Below, piece after piece: positions 27,417 through 39,133 of a stretch of DNA of 64,000 nucleotides (its first letter is position 1; every line of letters begins with the position of its first letter). The notes under the pieces are model-generated. The model was not told where the DNA came from. It saw nothing but the letters and a program-made list of their open reading frames with translations, and searched no databases. A program made the position numbers and the translations under genes. The stretch covers positions 124,001 to 188,000 of the forward strand of contig JBBPFI010000001.1 in assembly GCA_037974965.1 (NCBI GenBank), in the 5' to 3' direction. The DNA comes from Dacryopinax spathularia. Taxonomy: Eukaryota; Basidiomycota; Dacrymycetes; Dacrymycetales; Dacrymycetaceae.

Positions 27417-30027
27417 ATGATCCCCCTCGTATTGACTGGTCGATCGGTTGCTCGGACTCTCAGACTCTCCTCCACTACTCGTCTCGCTCTCGCCCTTACA
27501 CCGTCGCTCTCTACACCGTCCAGAGGAGCAACAGCACTAGCTTACGCACCTATGCCTAAACGCAAGCCCGCCCCTATCGTACCCATCCTCCCTCCGCTGG
27601 AGCCGCTCTCTTCTGCCCCGCTCGGCATGGGATTGGAAGAGGACGGGCCGCCACTGAAGAGGTCAAGAGTTAAGAGGGCGACAGGGGGGATCGAGCAACT
27701 TTCTGCGAGGGAAGTGGGCGAGATTGGCAGGTCGCCGGTGCCGATGAGGGCTATGTCGGCGGAGGCGGTCGCTGCTGTGCTTGAGAGCCAGAAGGAAGAT
27801 GAGAGGGGGAGGGAGAGGGAAAGGGAGAGCGAGAGGGAGAGCGAGCGTAGTGGGACGCTGGTTGAGGAGAAGGAGGTTGAGGCTGTTGTTGGGACGCCGA
27901 AGAAAGGGAACGGGAGGGGGAAGAAAGCTCTCGCTAGTGCGAAGAAGGATGAGGAGGCGGAGCTAGGGGGGGACGAGGCGACGCCTGTGAAGGGGAAGAG
28001 GAAACGCCAGGCCCCCGTTCCACCGACCACTACCACCGATGCCGACCACTCAACGCCGGCGAAGACACCGCGCCGCTCCACCCGCCCACGCAAGCCCCCA
28101 ACCCCCGCTACACCCCTCGACGCCGACTCCCCCACCGCCGAAGAAGACGGCGAAACCCCCAAGAAACGGCGAAGGCGAAAGAAGACCGATGAGCCCATAA
28201 CCTACATAATCCCGCCTGTCGAGCGGCGTGAAACCACTTTCCGCGGGAGGCTGGGCTATGCGTGTTTGAATACGGTGCTGAGGGCTCTGAAACCCGAGCC
28301 TGTCTTCTGTAGTCGGACGTGCAGGCTTGAAACGATCGCGCAGAAGGGAATTGGGTTCGCGAAGGAATTGGGGCTGCGGAACGTCGAGGATCTGGAGCGG
28401 ATGATCGAGTGGAACGAGCAGAACAAGTGCGTCACCCCCTGCTCCGCTCTGCGCTGCGTGAGTCCGAAGTGGAGTGCTAACGTACGCGCGCCTCAGGATC
28501 CGATTCATGCGCGTCTCCTCCGACCTTTTCCCCTTCGCTTCCCATTCCGTGCATGGGTATTCCGTCTCCTACGCCTCTGACGCGCTCGCCCGTGCTGGTG
28601 CCCTGGCGAGGAAATACGGCCATAGGCTGACGATGCACCCCGGGCAATTCACCCAACTTGGGTCTCCCAAGCCGGCCGTCGTCACCGCCTCTATCCGCGA
28701 ACTCGAGCACCAATGCTCCGTGCTCGACGCCCTGGGCGTAGGCGCAGACGGAGTGCTCGTAATACACATGGGCGGAGTGTACAACGACAAGTCCTCAACG
28801 ATTGAGAGGTTCAAAGATGTGTGGAGGACGAGACTGGGGGAAAGGGTGAGGGAGAGACTGGTGTTGGAGAATGACGAGCTGTGTTATTCTGTTGAGGAGC
28901 TGTTGCCGGTGAGCGAGGAGCTGGGGGTGCCGGTGGTGCTGGATTGGCATCATGATTGGATTTATGTGCGTTTTTCTTTCTCTTTCTCCCTCCTAGTCCC
29001 CACCACCGCCTCCTTCTCTCTGTCCCTTGCTCCTCTGCCCCTTCTCTCGCTGTCTCTCTCTCCCTCTCTCAGTCTGCCCTATCCCTCACCTCATCCTCAT
29101 CCTCCTCCCTGCCCCCAGTGCTAACCCCCCTCCCCGCAGCCCTCCTCCCAACCAGCCACAGAACTCCTCCCCAGAATCCTGGACGTCTGGAGAAAAAAAG
29201 GTATCAAGCCAAAGCAACACCTCTCTGAGCCTCGCCCTGGCGCCGTTTCTGCCATTGAAAAGAGGGCGCATGCGGATCGGTGTGAGCGCTTACCTGAGGG
29301 ATTGGAGGGTTTGGGGGGGGAGGTGGATTTGATGATTGAGGTGCGTTCTTTCTTCTTCTTTCTTATGTTCATACCAGCACGTCCTACTCGTGATCCCTTC
29401 TCCTTCTCCTTCTCCTATCTGCCATATCATCCGACTCTACGCGGAGTCAGCGCACGATGGCGCACCTGGGATCTTTGGGACTTGTGGTCTTGCAATGTGG
29501 GAAGGGAGATGGAGAGCTGACGACTTCGGCAGGCGAAGGATAAGGAACAAGCTGTGTTTCATCTCTGGAGGATATATGGGCTTGAAGAGCCGATATGGGA
29601 GAACCTTAGGCCGCCGGCGGAGGTGCAGGAGTTGGCGACGAGGGGGAGGAAGAGTGGGAAGGTTAAGAAGTGCGTCCGCTCTCCCCGTCTCTTCCCTTCC
29701 CTCACCCTTTGCCCACTCTTACTATTCCTATTCCTAACCTTATCTCCTTTCCCTTGTCTTGACTTGCCTTCCGGACTTCTGTGCTCGCGAGCGGTATGGC
29801 AATGTTCGTATGGTGATGCTGACTCGAATGATAGGAAGAAGATGGGCGCACCGGCGAGCGATGCGGAGGGAGGGGCGGAGGAGGTGGTCTTGACGGAGCC
29901 GGATAAGGAGGGGGACGAGCGGGCGCTCGTGGATGGTGCTGAGCGGGAGGGGGAGGAGAGTGAGCTGACTGAGTTGGAGGAGGAGGTCGAGGAGGAGGAG
30001 GAGGTCGAGGAGGAGGAGGAGCAGTGA
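27417..30027 (+). CDS. UVE1: UV-damage endonuclease UvdE/Uve1
   Basis: ATP-independent endonuclease that nicks 5' of UV photoproducts and other distortions, starting alternative excision repair. The first ATG opens MIPLVLTGRSVARTLRLSST, a basic, Ser/Leu-rich sequence typical of a mitochondrial presequence. A second in-frame ATG at 27555 (MPKRKPAPIVP) precedes a Lys/Arg-rich region (TPKKRRRRKKTDE) that looks like a nuclear signal. The catalytic TIM barrel starts RGRLGYACLNTVLRA and continues RMIEWNEQNKIRFMRVSSDL, HRLTMHPGQFTQLGSP, VIHMGGVYNDKSSTIERF, LVLENDELCYSVEELLP, VVLDWHHDWIY, HADRCERLP and DLMIEAKDKEQAVFHLWRIYGL, so the metal-binding His/Glu/Asp residues are present. Introns lie near 28427-28495, 28966-29139, 29342-29532 and 29670-29834. 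The C-terminus is a run of Glu. Confidence 0.93.
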
Positions 30028-30620
30028 GTTATCTTTTGTATGAGCGTCGATATGCTTTGCCGCCATACTTGTGGAATCGAAATTGCATCCATTATTTTCT
30101 GCCAACATCATTGACAGAGAGCATCATCGCACAAAATGCGATATTATTTGCAAATGGCCACAAACCCATCGCCGCAAGCCAATCAACTCCCTCTCCAATC
30201 GCCGCAACTCAGTCCCATCAGAAGCCTCCACCCCGGAATTGCCTCTCATTAATAGACCGAGCGGAGCACAGCCTCTAACCCGGCAGCCCGACCCGAAGCG
30301 GGGAAGTTGACCCGGCGACATGAACTCCGGTCCCCGTTCCAAAGCCGTCCCACACGTCGAGAGAGGTGTCGCCATCGAGACCTCGTCGACGTGGTCTAAT
30401 GTTCGTGAGAGTGTGAGCAGTGTTCGACCACGACGACGACCACGAGCTGCTTGCTGCCTCTCGCGGGTGTGTGCGTGGGCGGATATTGGTAGCGAGCCTG
30501 CGTGTGCTGGACGGGTTGATAGGTCCTTATCGCCCGCGTCACTCCACACGACCATCCCATCTCCTCATCTTACACTCTTCCTGCCTACCTTTCTCTACTA
30601 TTGAGTAGGCTGGGATAGCA
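30028..30620 (+). other. Intergenic spacer
   Basis: About 590 bp with UVE1 3' flank (AT-rich to about 30160) and the promoter of the following MFS gene. No exon, TATA box or repeat is convincing. Confidence 0.45.
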
Positions 30621-32878
30621 ATGGCCGAGCCGTATTCGCGCCGATATCGACGCTGGGCGAGCTTTGTCGGGTCGGTGTTGAGTGCGACTGGGGCGGGGAC
30701 GAACTACGTACGTCTACCTTTCTCATTCGAGCCTAAATATAGCTAACCAGCTCGCTAGGCGTACTCTGGTAAGACTGCTTGCTCGCAGGAGAGGGGGATA
30801 TAGCTGATAGGTGCGGGTGGTAGCGTACGCACCACAGCTGGGCAACCGCCTGGGCTTGAGTTCTACGAACCTCAACATCATCGGCGCCGCTGGGAACCGT
30901 ATGTGCTTCCTCTCTACTCCTCCCGGACAGTCGACTAATTGAGAGAGGACAGTGGGCGTCTACCTCTCCGGCCCCTTCTGGGGTTTCCTCGTCGACAAAC
31001 GCGGCCCCTCCCTCCCCCTCCTGCTCGCCTCTTTCCTCCTCGTCGGAGGATACCTCGGCATCCGACTAGCGTACGATGGGGTGCTAGTTATGTCCGGCGG
31101 GTGGGAACTGGGGATGTTGGCGCTGTTTGGGTTCTGTACGGGGAGCGGGGGGAACGCGGGGCTGACTAGTGCGGTTAATGCGACCGCTAAGAGCTTTCAT
31201 GATAAGATGGTGCGTTCTCGTCTCATACCTCACCCTCGCCCTGCTGCTCCTGTTGCACCGTGACAAGCAATCAATGCTGATACGGCGTTTGCGTGCAGAG
31301 AGCATCAGCGACCGCTGTCGTCCTGTCGGGCTTCGGACTGTCAGCATTCGTATTCTCCACCTTGGCGGCCACCCTTTTCCCGGGTCAGACGAGCTCGTTC
31401 CTCCTAACTCTTGCGCTGGGGACATCAACAGCGATGCTCATCGGCTGGCTTACGGTCGCTCCAGTCCCACCGCCACACGAGGCCATCTCCGATACCGCCG
31501 GGCCATACCACGCGCATGCTCACGCGCATGAGACGGGGCACGAAGAAGCCGCCGCCTTTGACCCTATGCTGGAAGACGACGAAGGCACCGAAGAAGAGCC
31601 TCTCGAAGACCTGAGCGACGCAGGGTACGAAGACGACTCCCCTCCCCCTCTCCTCCAAGCAGAGCAGGAAGAGCCCACGTCCGCCTCTGGCCTCCTTGCT
31701 CCGAGGGGGATAGTGGAACGGAACCCGAGCTTCGAGCTCTCTCCGCCCAGGTCGGCGAGTCCGAATTTGGGAGAGGCGCATCGTCGGCTCCGCTCTGGTG
31801 GGATTGGGGCCGCTTCGGCTGGAGGGGGGAGCAGGTCAAGGGGGAGGAGAAGCAGGAGCGGGAGGAGGGTCAGTGCGCAAGGAGGAGGGGCGAAGGACGC
31901 GGTCGATATCCACGGGAGGGAGCTGTTGGGGAATGCGGATTTCTGGATGTTATTTGTTATCCTTTCCTGCTGTATGTCCCTTCCCTCCTCCTTCCGCGGG
32001 TGAAATGAGTGCTGATGTGTTCGGTGGGGCTAGTGAGCGGCACGGGCCTGATGTGGATCAATAATGTTGGGAGTGTTGCCCAGGCTCTGTGGAGGTATAA
32101 TCATCCTGAGGACCCGGACGGGTTTGCGAAGCTTCAGGCGGCGCAGGTGTCCATTGTTAGTATCTTCAACTGTCTTGGTCGGATCCTCATCGGTGCGTCC
32201 TTCCCCCCGTCCCTCTCTCAGAAGGGTGTGATGCTGATCAGGGGATCTGCAGGCGTCTCCTCCGACGTATCGCAACATCACCTCGGAGCCAAACGTTCCT
32301 ACCTCCTCTCCTTCGTCTCCCTCGCATTCATCGTCTCCCAACTCGTCGCCGCCCGGATCTCATACGCGACCCATCTCTGGATCGCCTCTATGCTCCTGGG
32401 CCTCGCGTACGGCTCAGTGTTCGGGATAATGCCCATGGTGTCTCTTGAATGGTTTGGCATGGGCCATTTCAGTCAGAACTGGGGGTTTTTGAGCTTGAGT
32501 CCGTTGATTGGGGGGAATCTGTTTAATCTTTTTTTTGGGAGGAACTATGATGCCCACTCGAGGCCCGTCGCGGTCGGTTCATCATCATCCTCTTCCTCTT
32601 CTTCCTTCTCCTCTTCTTCCTCCTTCGCCTCAGCCTCAGCCTCAGCCTCAGCACTCGAAACAGCTGCCAAACTCGTCCGAAGAGCAGGAGGAGCCATGAC
32701 CGACCCGCACAAACAATGCTTCGATGGAAGACTGTGCTATGTCGATTCCCTCACGCTCACCACGCTCGCGTGCTGCTTGGCGTTCGTGTTGAGCTTTTGG
32801 GCCGCGTGGAGGGACAGGCGGAGGAGCGCGAGGAGGGGGGAGGGGTGGGTGAGTATTGGGGATGGGGCGGGGAAGTAG
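30621..32878 (+). CDS. Major facilitator superfamily transporter, nodulin-like/NFD4 type
   Basis: A 12-span permease with a long central cytoplasmic loop. The protein begins MAEPYSRRYRRWASFVGSVL and continues ATGAGTNY, then VVAYAPQLGNRLGLSSTNLN and GVYLSGPFWGFLVDKRG, followed by GFCTGSGGNAGLTSAVNATA and FGLSAFVFSTLAATLFPG. This order matches nodulin-like/NFD4 transporters (yeast YMR155W relatives). The central loop (about 31480-31915) is His-, Asp/Glu- and then Arg/Ser-rich. The second half has FWMLFVILSC, GLMWINNVGSVAQALW, GAKRSYLLSFVSLAFIVSQL and YGSVFGIMPMVSLEWFGMGH. Late in the gene there is a long Ser run and a CFDGRLCYVD loop. Introns lie near 30709-30758, 30772-30823, 30900-30952, 31210-31298, 31973-32033 and 32192-32253. 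The substrate is unknown. Confidence 0.83.
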
Positions 32879-34806
32879 GCTGGCACTCTCACTCTCGCTG
32901 TCACTCTCATTGCCGGGGGATGACGGACGCCGGACGTTTGGGCAGAGCTGGGCTGGATCAGGTGGGGGGGGGGGGGGAGGCTTGTGTTGGGGGAATGGTC
33001 GAGGGAAGAATGAGGTGCTGGGATGGAGGGTGGTGGTGGCTATGTGTATCCTATAGTGAGCCGTTACGTTCAGTGATGGACCGATATTTAGAGGCTTCGT
33101 TTCTTATTATTCTTGCAAGCAGTATTTAGAAACATGCAATGCGCGTTGTTATTTGCGGCTCTCAAACTGTGTGTTAGGCTCTCGGGAGCTTGTTGCAAGA
33201 TCATGAACTCGGAGCGTATGTACCAACTTGTGGTCAGCTCAATCTGCGAGAGTGTGCTGCAACCCCATTGAAAGTGTCTACCCGTCCGAATGCCGCTGTC
33301 CTGTGCATAGTGGTATTGGCCTTCTCCAACTTCCAGCGCCTCTCTGTCTACAAGTCTTCGATCATGTGCCTTTGGGCAAGCTCAGGAAACTCGTTGAAAT
33401 TGGGTGCAGTGCGTCGCTAGAGATACATTAATATTCATCCGGCAGTTGGGCTCATAAGTCAGTTTGGCGTAAGCGGGCACCTTTGGAGCAGAGTTTACTA
33501 TTTCTAGACTGCACCGAGCTTGCGGGATGATCTAAGACCTCCGTCTGCCTGAACATTACAGAAAGTTCAGACATATGTTCGCCTCTTCAGTCGATCTTAA
33601 GCGCCGGCTTTTGGACGTGTCATCACCTATGACGTGAACGCTGGTAAGACATCACTCTTCTTTAGGACACGGCCTGCGCTTACGGCTCAAGAGCGTTGTC
33701 TGAGACTTGTCTCGCTGTGTCCTTGCTCGCGTTCGCTCGCTCGACGCGGGCCCCGCTCAGGCTCGCGATGTCGTCCTCGACTGTGATTGTCGGTTCGTCT
33801 TCACCATCATCCTCCTTCTATATGTGCTTCTTTCGCCGGCGGATCTCGTCAAGGAGCTGACGGTCACTGGCTTCGCGCACCCCTCTACCGTGCGTGGAAC
33901 ATCTCGCGCAGCGCAGACCTCTCGTACATTCCGCCTGCTTCCTTGCGATCACTCCCTGGCCAGCAAGGAGAAGGCGACGCAATCGCCCTTGACGAGCGCG
34001 ACAAATGGAGCCAAGGACTTATTTCGACCTCAAGTGAACTGCCCCACAGTGCTGTCCTTGCCATAGAACATATATGCGACTGAACTGCATGAGCATTTGG
34101 TTCAACCGAGTTCGACCGAGCGACCGGACAAAAACACGGGATTACGGAAATCAAGGAACGCGACGCGCTTCTTCAACAACATTCAAATTGCTTCATAAGC
34201 AGACCCTGGAGCGTGCGAGCGTGATTGTGAAAAAAAGTACGTCCATCTTTGGTTCAGTTCGCAACCGTGCACCTGCTCAACATGCGAGATGGCTTCCTTC
34301 CCCGCGGGATGCAGGCCGTACGAGATGCATGCTTGGGGTGAAGCTTTTGTCGGTGCCGCTCGAGCTGAGCCCACGAACACCTCCACCAATATAATCCAGT
34401 CAAAGCGATGCGAATTGGCAAGAAAGTTGTGTCGTGCTTAGCAGCCGCGATATTCCCAGTTGCCGCAGAAGGCTACCAACAGATATCAATACTCGACTCC
34501 GTCTTGATGTCCTCTATTTTCTACTCAGTCAGGTTCCTCCTTTGGGAGCTGTTGATGCTCTTCTCCTCCACGGTCCGTCAAATGGCCCATTGGGTCCTCG
34601 CCTACAACGGCGACCGTACACGTACTCTGGAGCGCTACCTCGTGCCGCAGCTATTCCGCGCACGCCGGAGAAGGTCGATTGCGTACGCGTTTCAGCAATT
34701 ATGACAACCTTTGACCGACCTAAGCGGACTCGTCGACCCCGTACGAAAAGGCTATAAAAGACCTCGTCTTTCCTTCAAGTCGAGCTCAACACGCCATACC
34801 GACAAG
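32879..34806. other. 1.9-kb spacer at the edge of the accessory region
   Basis: No gene can be supported. It contains a G13 run at about 32964-32976 and several frames with codon-like composition but no start, splice or motif support. Two examples are plus 33870-34083 (AHPLYRAWNISRSADLSYIP, then ELPHSAVLAIEH) and plus 33340-33410 (LQVFDHVPLGKLRKLVEIG). These may be decayed gene pieces. The last 60 bp hold the TATA box of the first P450 gene. Confidence 0.45.
34753..34759 (+). promoter_or_regulatory. TATA box of first P450
   Basis: TATAAAA lies 54 bp before the ATG at 34807. The second P450 has a TATATAA at almost the same spacing (56 bp), and both are preceded by a CTAAGCGG block, which supports a duplicated core promoter. 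Confidence 0.6.
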
Positions 34807-37160
34807 ATGTCTGCTCTTCTCCTACCCACCTCTGACAAGCTTTTGCCTGTCCTTGCTGTCTCTCTGTCCACCATACTCGTTTTCGGCCTGGTTCGATCCT
34901 ATCTCAATCGGTCTAAGACTACTGAGCTCGCTGGTCCCAAGCGCCCTAACTGGCTCTGGGGCTACACTCGGCACCTCATTGAGGGCCACAGTGGTGATTA
35001 CTTCGAAGAATGGCAGAAGAAATACGGCGACATATACAAGATCCCCTCCGCAGGCGGAGTACGCTGCATCACTCCCTCAACCTCCCTTGGTGCTGTATCT
35101 AATGGTGGTCGAAGGGAGAACGCATTGTGCTGATGGATGCGCGGGCTATCTCTTATGTGCTCACAACCCAGCCACTGAACTTCATACGCCATACGGGTGA
35201 CCGCGAGTCCGTCAAGCGCCTGGTACGCAACTACGTTGACCAAAAACGGCGATGACATGAATCATTGTTCTAGGTGGGCGATGGCATATTGTCTCAAGAA
35301 GGTGCGCATACATCCCATCATTCTGGGTATCCCACTCAACTTTTCTGACAGGCCAGCATCATCGGAGGTATGCTTGGGTTTGCTCACTTCACGCAGTGAG
35401 CTTATCTGATCTTTTCAAAGGCACAGGAAGACGATGTCTCCCGGCTTCACCCTTGCTTCCATTCGGTACTTCACTTCCATATTTCTGGATGCGACGAACA
35501 AGGTTGAACTTGCTGCTTCGGAGGGGCTCGAGATATGCTGACAGAGGCCAAGGTGAAAGATCTGTGGTTGGCCAAAATAGCCGCCCAGGGCGCAGACAAG
35601 GCCGTCATCCTCAACGTTGAACACTGGTACGTCCCCGATCCGTCGCGTGCTCTACCCTGCTGAGTCCTATTAGGATGAATGCTATCTCATTTGTCAGATG
35701 ATTTCGTCACCCCTTGTGCAAGTTCTCAAACTTTCTTCTAGGAATCTATCGGAGAGGCTGGCTTTGCCTACGATTTCGACTGCCTGAAGGGAGAACTACC
35801 CCCCATCGCACGGTATTTCACCGCCCTTGGCGATACGAGCAAGAACCTCGCAAGCATGATCGTGTTAGCCCTCGTGCAGGCGTTTCCGATAATCGCCTCC
35901 CTCCCGCTGCCCCGCAACAAAATGTTTGATGGGCTCAGGTCGGAAGCGGGAGGCGTGGCTACGGAGGTGCTTAAGAACAAGAAGGCTCTTGAGGAGATGT
36001 CGGAAGATCGCAGGGCGCTCGTCGCTTCCATTAGTGGGCCGTTCGTTCTGTCGACTGGAAAGCATGGCTAAGCAGGCTGCAGTCAAAGCTGAGAACCGGA
36101 ATCTCTCCGTTGAGGAGGTCGTTGCCACGGTAAACTGGTTTTGCTGTGACGATGATGGCCAAGGCTGAGACTCTACAGATCAATACACTCGTACTTGCCG
36201 GATTCGAAACTACCTCCTGTGAGTGTTTCCCAATCAGCTAAGAGCATCTGACCGATCGAGGTACAGCCACCATGAGTGTTAGTCCTTGCTCTGGATCCTA
36301 CGAGAGAGGCTGATTTAGACTGCGCACAGTGGTGCCTGCATGAACTTTCTCTCCATCCTGAGGTCCAGAACAAACTCCGCGAGGAATTGCGCAAGTACCC
36401 GGAGCCGACTCACGAAGAATTGGCCAAGATGCCGTACCTCAATGCGGTGACCCAAGAGGCTCTCCGTACCCATCCGGTCGTGCCGGAGAATCACCGTCGG
36501 GTGCGTTGGTTCCAAATGCTTATCTGGGTTTGGTACTGATGACCTCCTTTGTATAGACGGTTAATGACGCCTCGATCCCTCTTCAACACCCCATCACGCT
36601 GCCATCCGGCAAAGTGGTGGACCACATCGAGGTTCCAGCAGGCAGCGGCTTGATCATCCCTATCGAAGCGATGAACCGGTCGAGCGTGATCTGGGGCCCC
36701 GACAGCCACGAGTTCAAGCCCGAACGGTGGCTGGAGGGGGAACTCCCAAAGAGGGCTGCCGAGATTCAGGGGTTCCACCATCTGCTGACGTTTATCGACG
36801 GGCCGAAGTACGTCTACGTCATTGATTTTCAAGCCCGCTGGTGCTGATCTGCCGATAGAAACTGTATTGGACGAAACTTTGGTAAGCTGGAATTTGAAAT
36901 AGTGCCCATTCTACTTTTGCTGACCTTGTTATCAAGCTGTTGCCGAGTTCAAGGTACGCTGCTAAACTGACCCAGTGTACATTGAATTGGCGATTGATCT
37001 CAATGGACAGGCCGTAATGTCGGTCCTCATCCGGAATTTCTCCTTCGCCCCACTTACGGACGGTTCCGACATCGAGCGTATCCGCACTGTGGTGCAGCGT
37101 GGGAGGAACAAGGGCAAGGATGGGCTCTACCTACGTGTGAGCAAAGTGGATGCCCAGTAG
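34807..37160 (+). CDS. Cytochrome P450 monooxygenase, tandem copy 1
   Basis: Haem-thiolate monooxygenase of about 525 residues, anchored in the ER by one N-terminal helix (LLPVLAVSLSTILVFGLV). The spliced protein reads TTELAGPKRPNWLWGYTRHL, GERIVLMDARAISYVLT, then HHRRHRKTMSPGFTLASIRY (C-helix; recovered only by splicing a 16-nt micro-exon near 35352-35367). The I-helix is INTLVLAGFETTS (oxygen-binding AGFETT), the K-helix ETLR-type motif is EALRTHPVVPENHR (ExxR), then FKPERW, and the haem loop is GPKNCIGRNFAVAEFK with the Cys ligand. About 14 introns are needed and all keep frame, so the gene looks intact. It shares exon-intron positions with the copy at 39134. The haem loop has Lys where the paralog has the more usual Arg (GPKN versus GPRN). 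CYP family not assigned. Confidence 0.9.
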
Positions 37161-39133
37161 AGCTATCTGGTATGAGCTACGAGCTGCGTATACGCACCAC
37201 CCATGCACAACTGGAGAGCGGAGAGAAATCGTCAGAATGAAATGGATTGTCGTGTTTGCGATATTTGCCATCCGGTGCTCACCTAGCCGACCGGCTGGCG
37301 TCCCATCCACCCCTATCAACGGCCGAAGGATCGGTTTTCCAGCCCATGGATTGGAGCGTCTGCACACGCTCCGGTACCCGAAGCAGTATCCAATCTGCAG
37401 ACGATTCTACCATGGCTGGACTATGTGGAGGGAGACGTGTGTCTCGGGCCCCTGACACGAGGGCGACGACCGATGATTTCATAAGTCAACATTGCGTAAG
37501 CGCCCAGGCTCTCGGTTCGCAATTCCCCTTTTCGTCATCCGTTCAATCTAGAAGAATGGCGCAGGGTTGGGACCTGCTATTCCGCGAACTATGTGGAAGC
37601 TTGCCAATGTTGGATTTTCGGATGCTCCCCGTATGAGGCTTTTGAGATGAGATAAGCCTCGTCTTGCAAAGGACTATACCCGGCATTTCAGTTGTAAGCT
37701 ACATGCGCCCCTACCCGGTAAACACCGTCCCTATGGGATACTAGGGTTCCTATGGCAGAGACATGATGTTTCAGATCTGTTTCTCCCCAATCAAACGCAT
37801 AACATGATAACCTCCGGTCGCCCAACACTGAGATCTGAGTCGATGGAGCTACCGATTGGCACGACCGGGGACAACACGAGCTCATGCGTTAGAGAAGTAG
37901 ATGGATAGAGAATGAAACGATCGACCAGGCCGTGGGGGAAGCCAAGACAGGCTCACTCAGCGCCGTTCCACCTCCGTGCATGAGGCCGCCGATGGTGATG
38001 ACAAAGCATGTTCTCACCCTTCACCGTGTACCGCACTGCTCCATACAGCCGAGTTGCTACCTCTTCCCTTGAACTGGCCTTGGAGGCTGTATTTCGCCGA
38101 CAGTCAATTCTGCTCCTGGTCTTCAATCCCGGAGACGGGCTAGGACTCGGCATAGGCTGGGGACGCGAGCGGATCATTCGGCGAGTGGTACGAGTCGCGC
38201 GTTCGGGACTCTTCGCCGTAATCGTTATCCGTCGCATTTGACACTCGACACCTGGGATAGTATGGATAACTATAGCAAGCAGCATTGTCCAAACCAAGTT
38301 TGGTAGAGCGAAGTAGGGGGGTTGGTATTATGAGAGATCACAGGAACGTGGTGCTCGAAATCCCGTGCGTCTTACAGAAGATTTGTATCGATTTGATAAG
38401 CTGATATTGCGTAAGTGGTCTAGTTCGGGTAGGAAGGACAGTTCCTCCGGTGCTCCTTTTATCATGCGGATTCGAAGCGAAGTTGCTATATAGGCCCATT
38501 CATGTCTTCCTTCCGGTGGGACTAGGGGTCGTACCACGCTGCTCACCGCTAAATCGGCCTAAACTCTACGGACGTCTTCCCCGATTTGACCCACGGATTG
38601 GCCCATCAAATGAGACCCACGCCACAACCTGCTTCTACGACGAACTCACCTTGCCTATGACATGAAAATCAGCTCGTCATGTTGCTGCGGTTGAACATCG
38701 ATCAATATGAACGCGAATGTCTTACAATACGACGCGGTTGTCAGACCCCTATCCCAGTCGTCGTTTTCTTACCGGCTCATGTGCGAGGCCCATTCAAGCA
38801 TCGAAATGTCCTTGACGGTGACATCAACGCCGCTTGTTCCGTGCTGGCAATATCGACGAAGGTCATGTCGTCCAGGTTCTTCCGCCTTGGAAGAGCCTCA
38901 CATGCCACTTCGGGAAGTTGCCGACGCCTCACATGGACGATATGGCTGCGTTACGCGAAGTTTCGGTGGTCGCCAGCTGGCTATTCACAATGCCGGGAAG
39001 CGCAGGCTGTCGCCTTCTCATTAATCTATGACAAGGCTGAACCCGTCTAAGCGGCGGCGACAGCCGGCGGACAGGTGTATATAACCGGGCGCTCGTTCGT
39101 CTCAAGCAGATACACCTGGCTTTACGGAGCAAG
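37161..39133. other. Spacer between tandem P450 genes
   Basis: Nearly 2 kb with no supported gene. A minus-strand frame at 37953-38285 (MLLAIVIHTIPGVECQMRR) has a weakly signal-like start followed by a very basic Arg/Ser-rich sequence, but shows no splice or family support. The 120 bp before the second P450 shares the CTAAGCGG block and TATA spacing with the region before the first. The rest shows no clear similarity between copies by eye. Confidence 0.45.
39078..39084 (+). promoter_or_regulatory. TATA box of second P450
   Basis: TATATAA lies 56 bp before the ATG at 39134, mirroring the first P450. Confidence 0.6.

Noticed and set aside
34807-37160. First P450 as a pseudogene because uninterrupted frames are short
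   Set aside because: All breaks coincide with GT-AG introns at the same codons as in the second copy; the spliced product has every P450 motif.
37953-38285. Minus-strand frame MLLAIVIHTIPGVEC as a seventh secreted peptide
   Set aside because: The hydrophobic segment is short and is followed by an Arg/Ser-rich sequence with no C-x(2,4)-C core and no leader intron.
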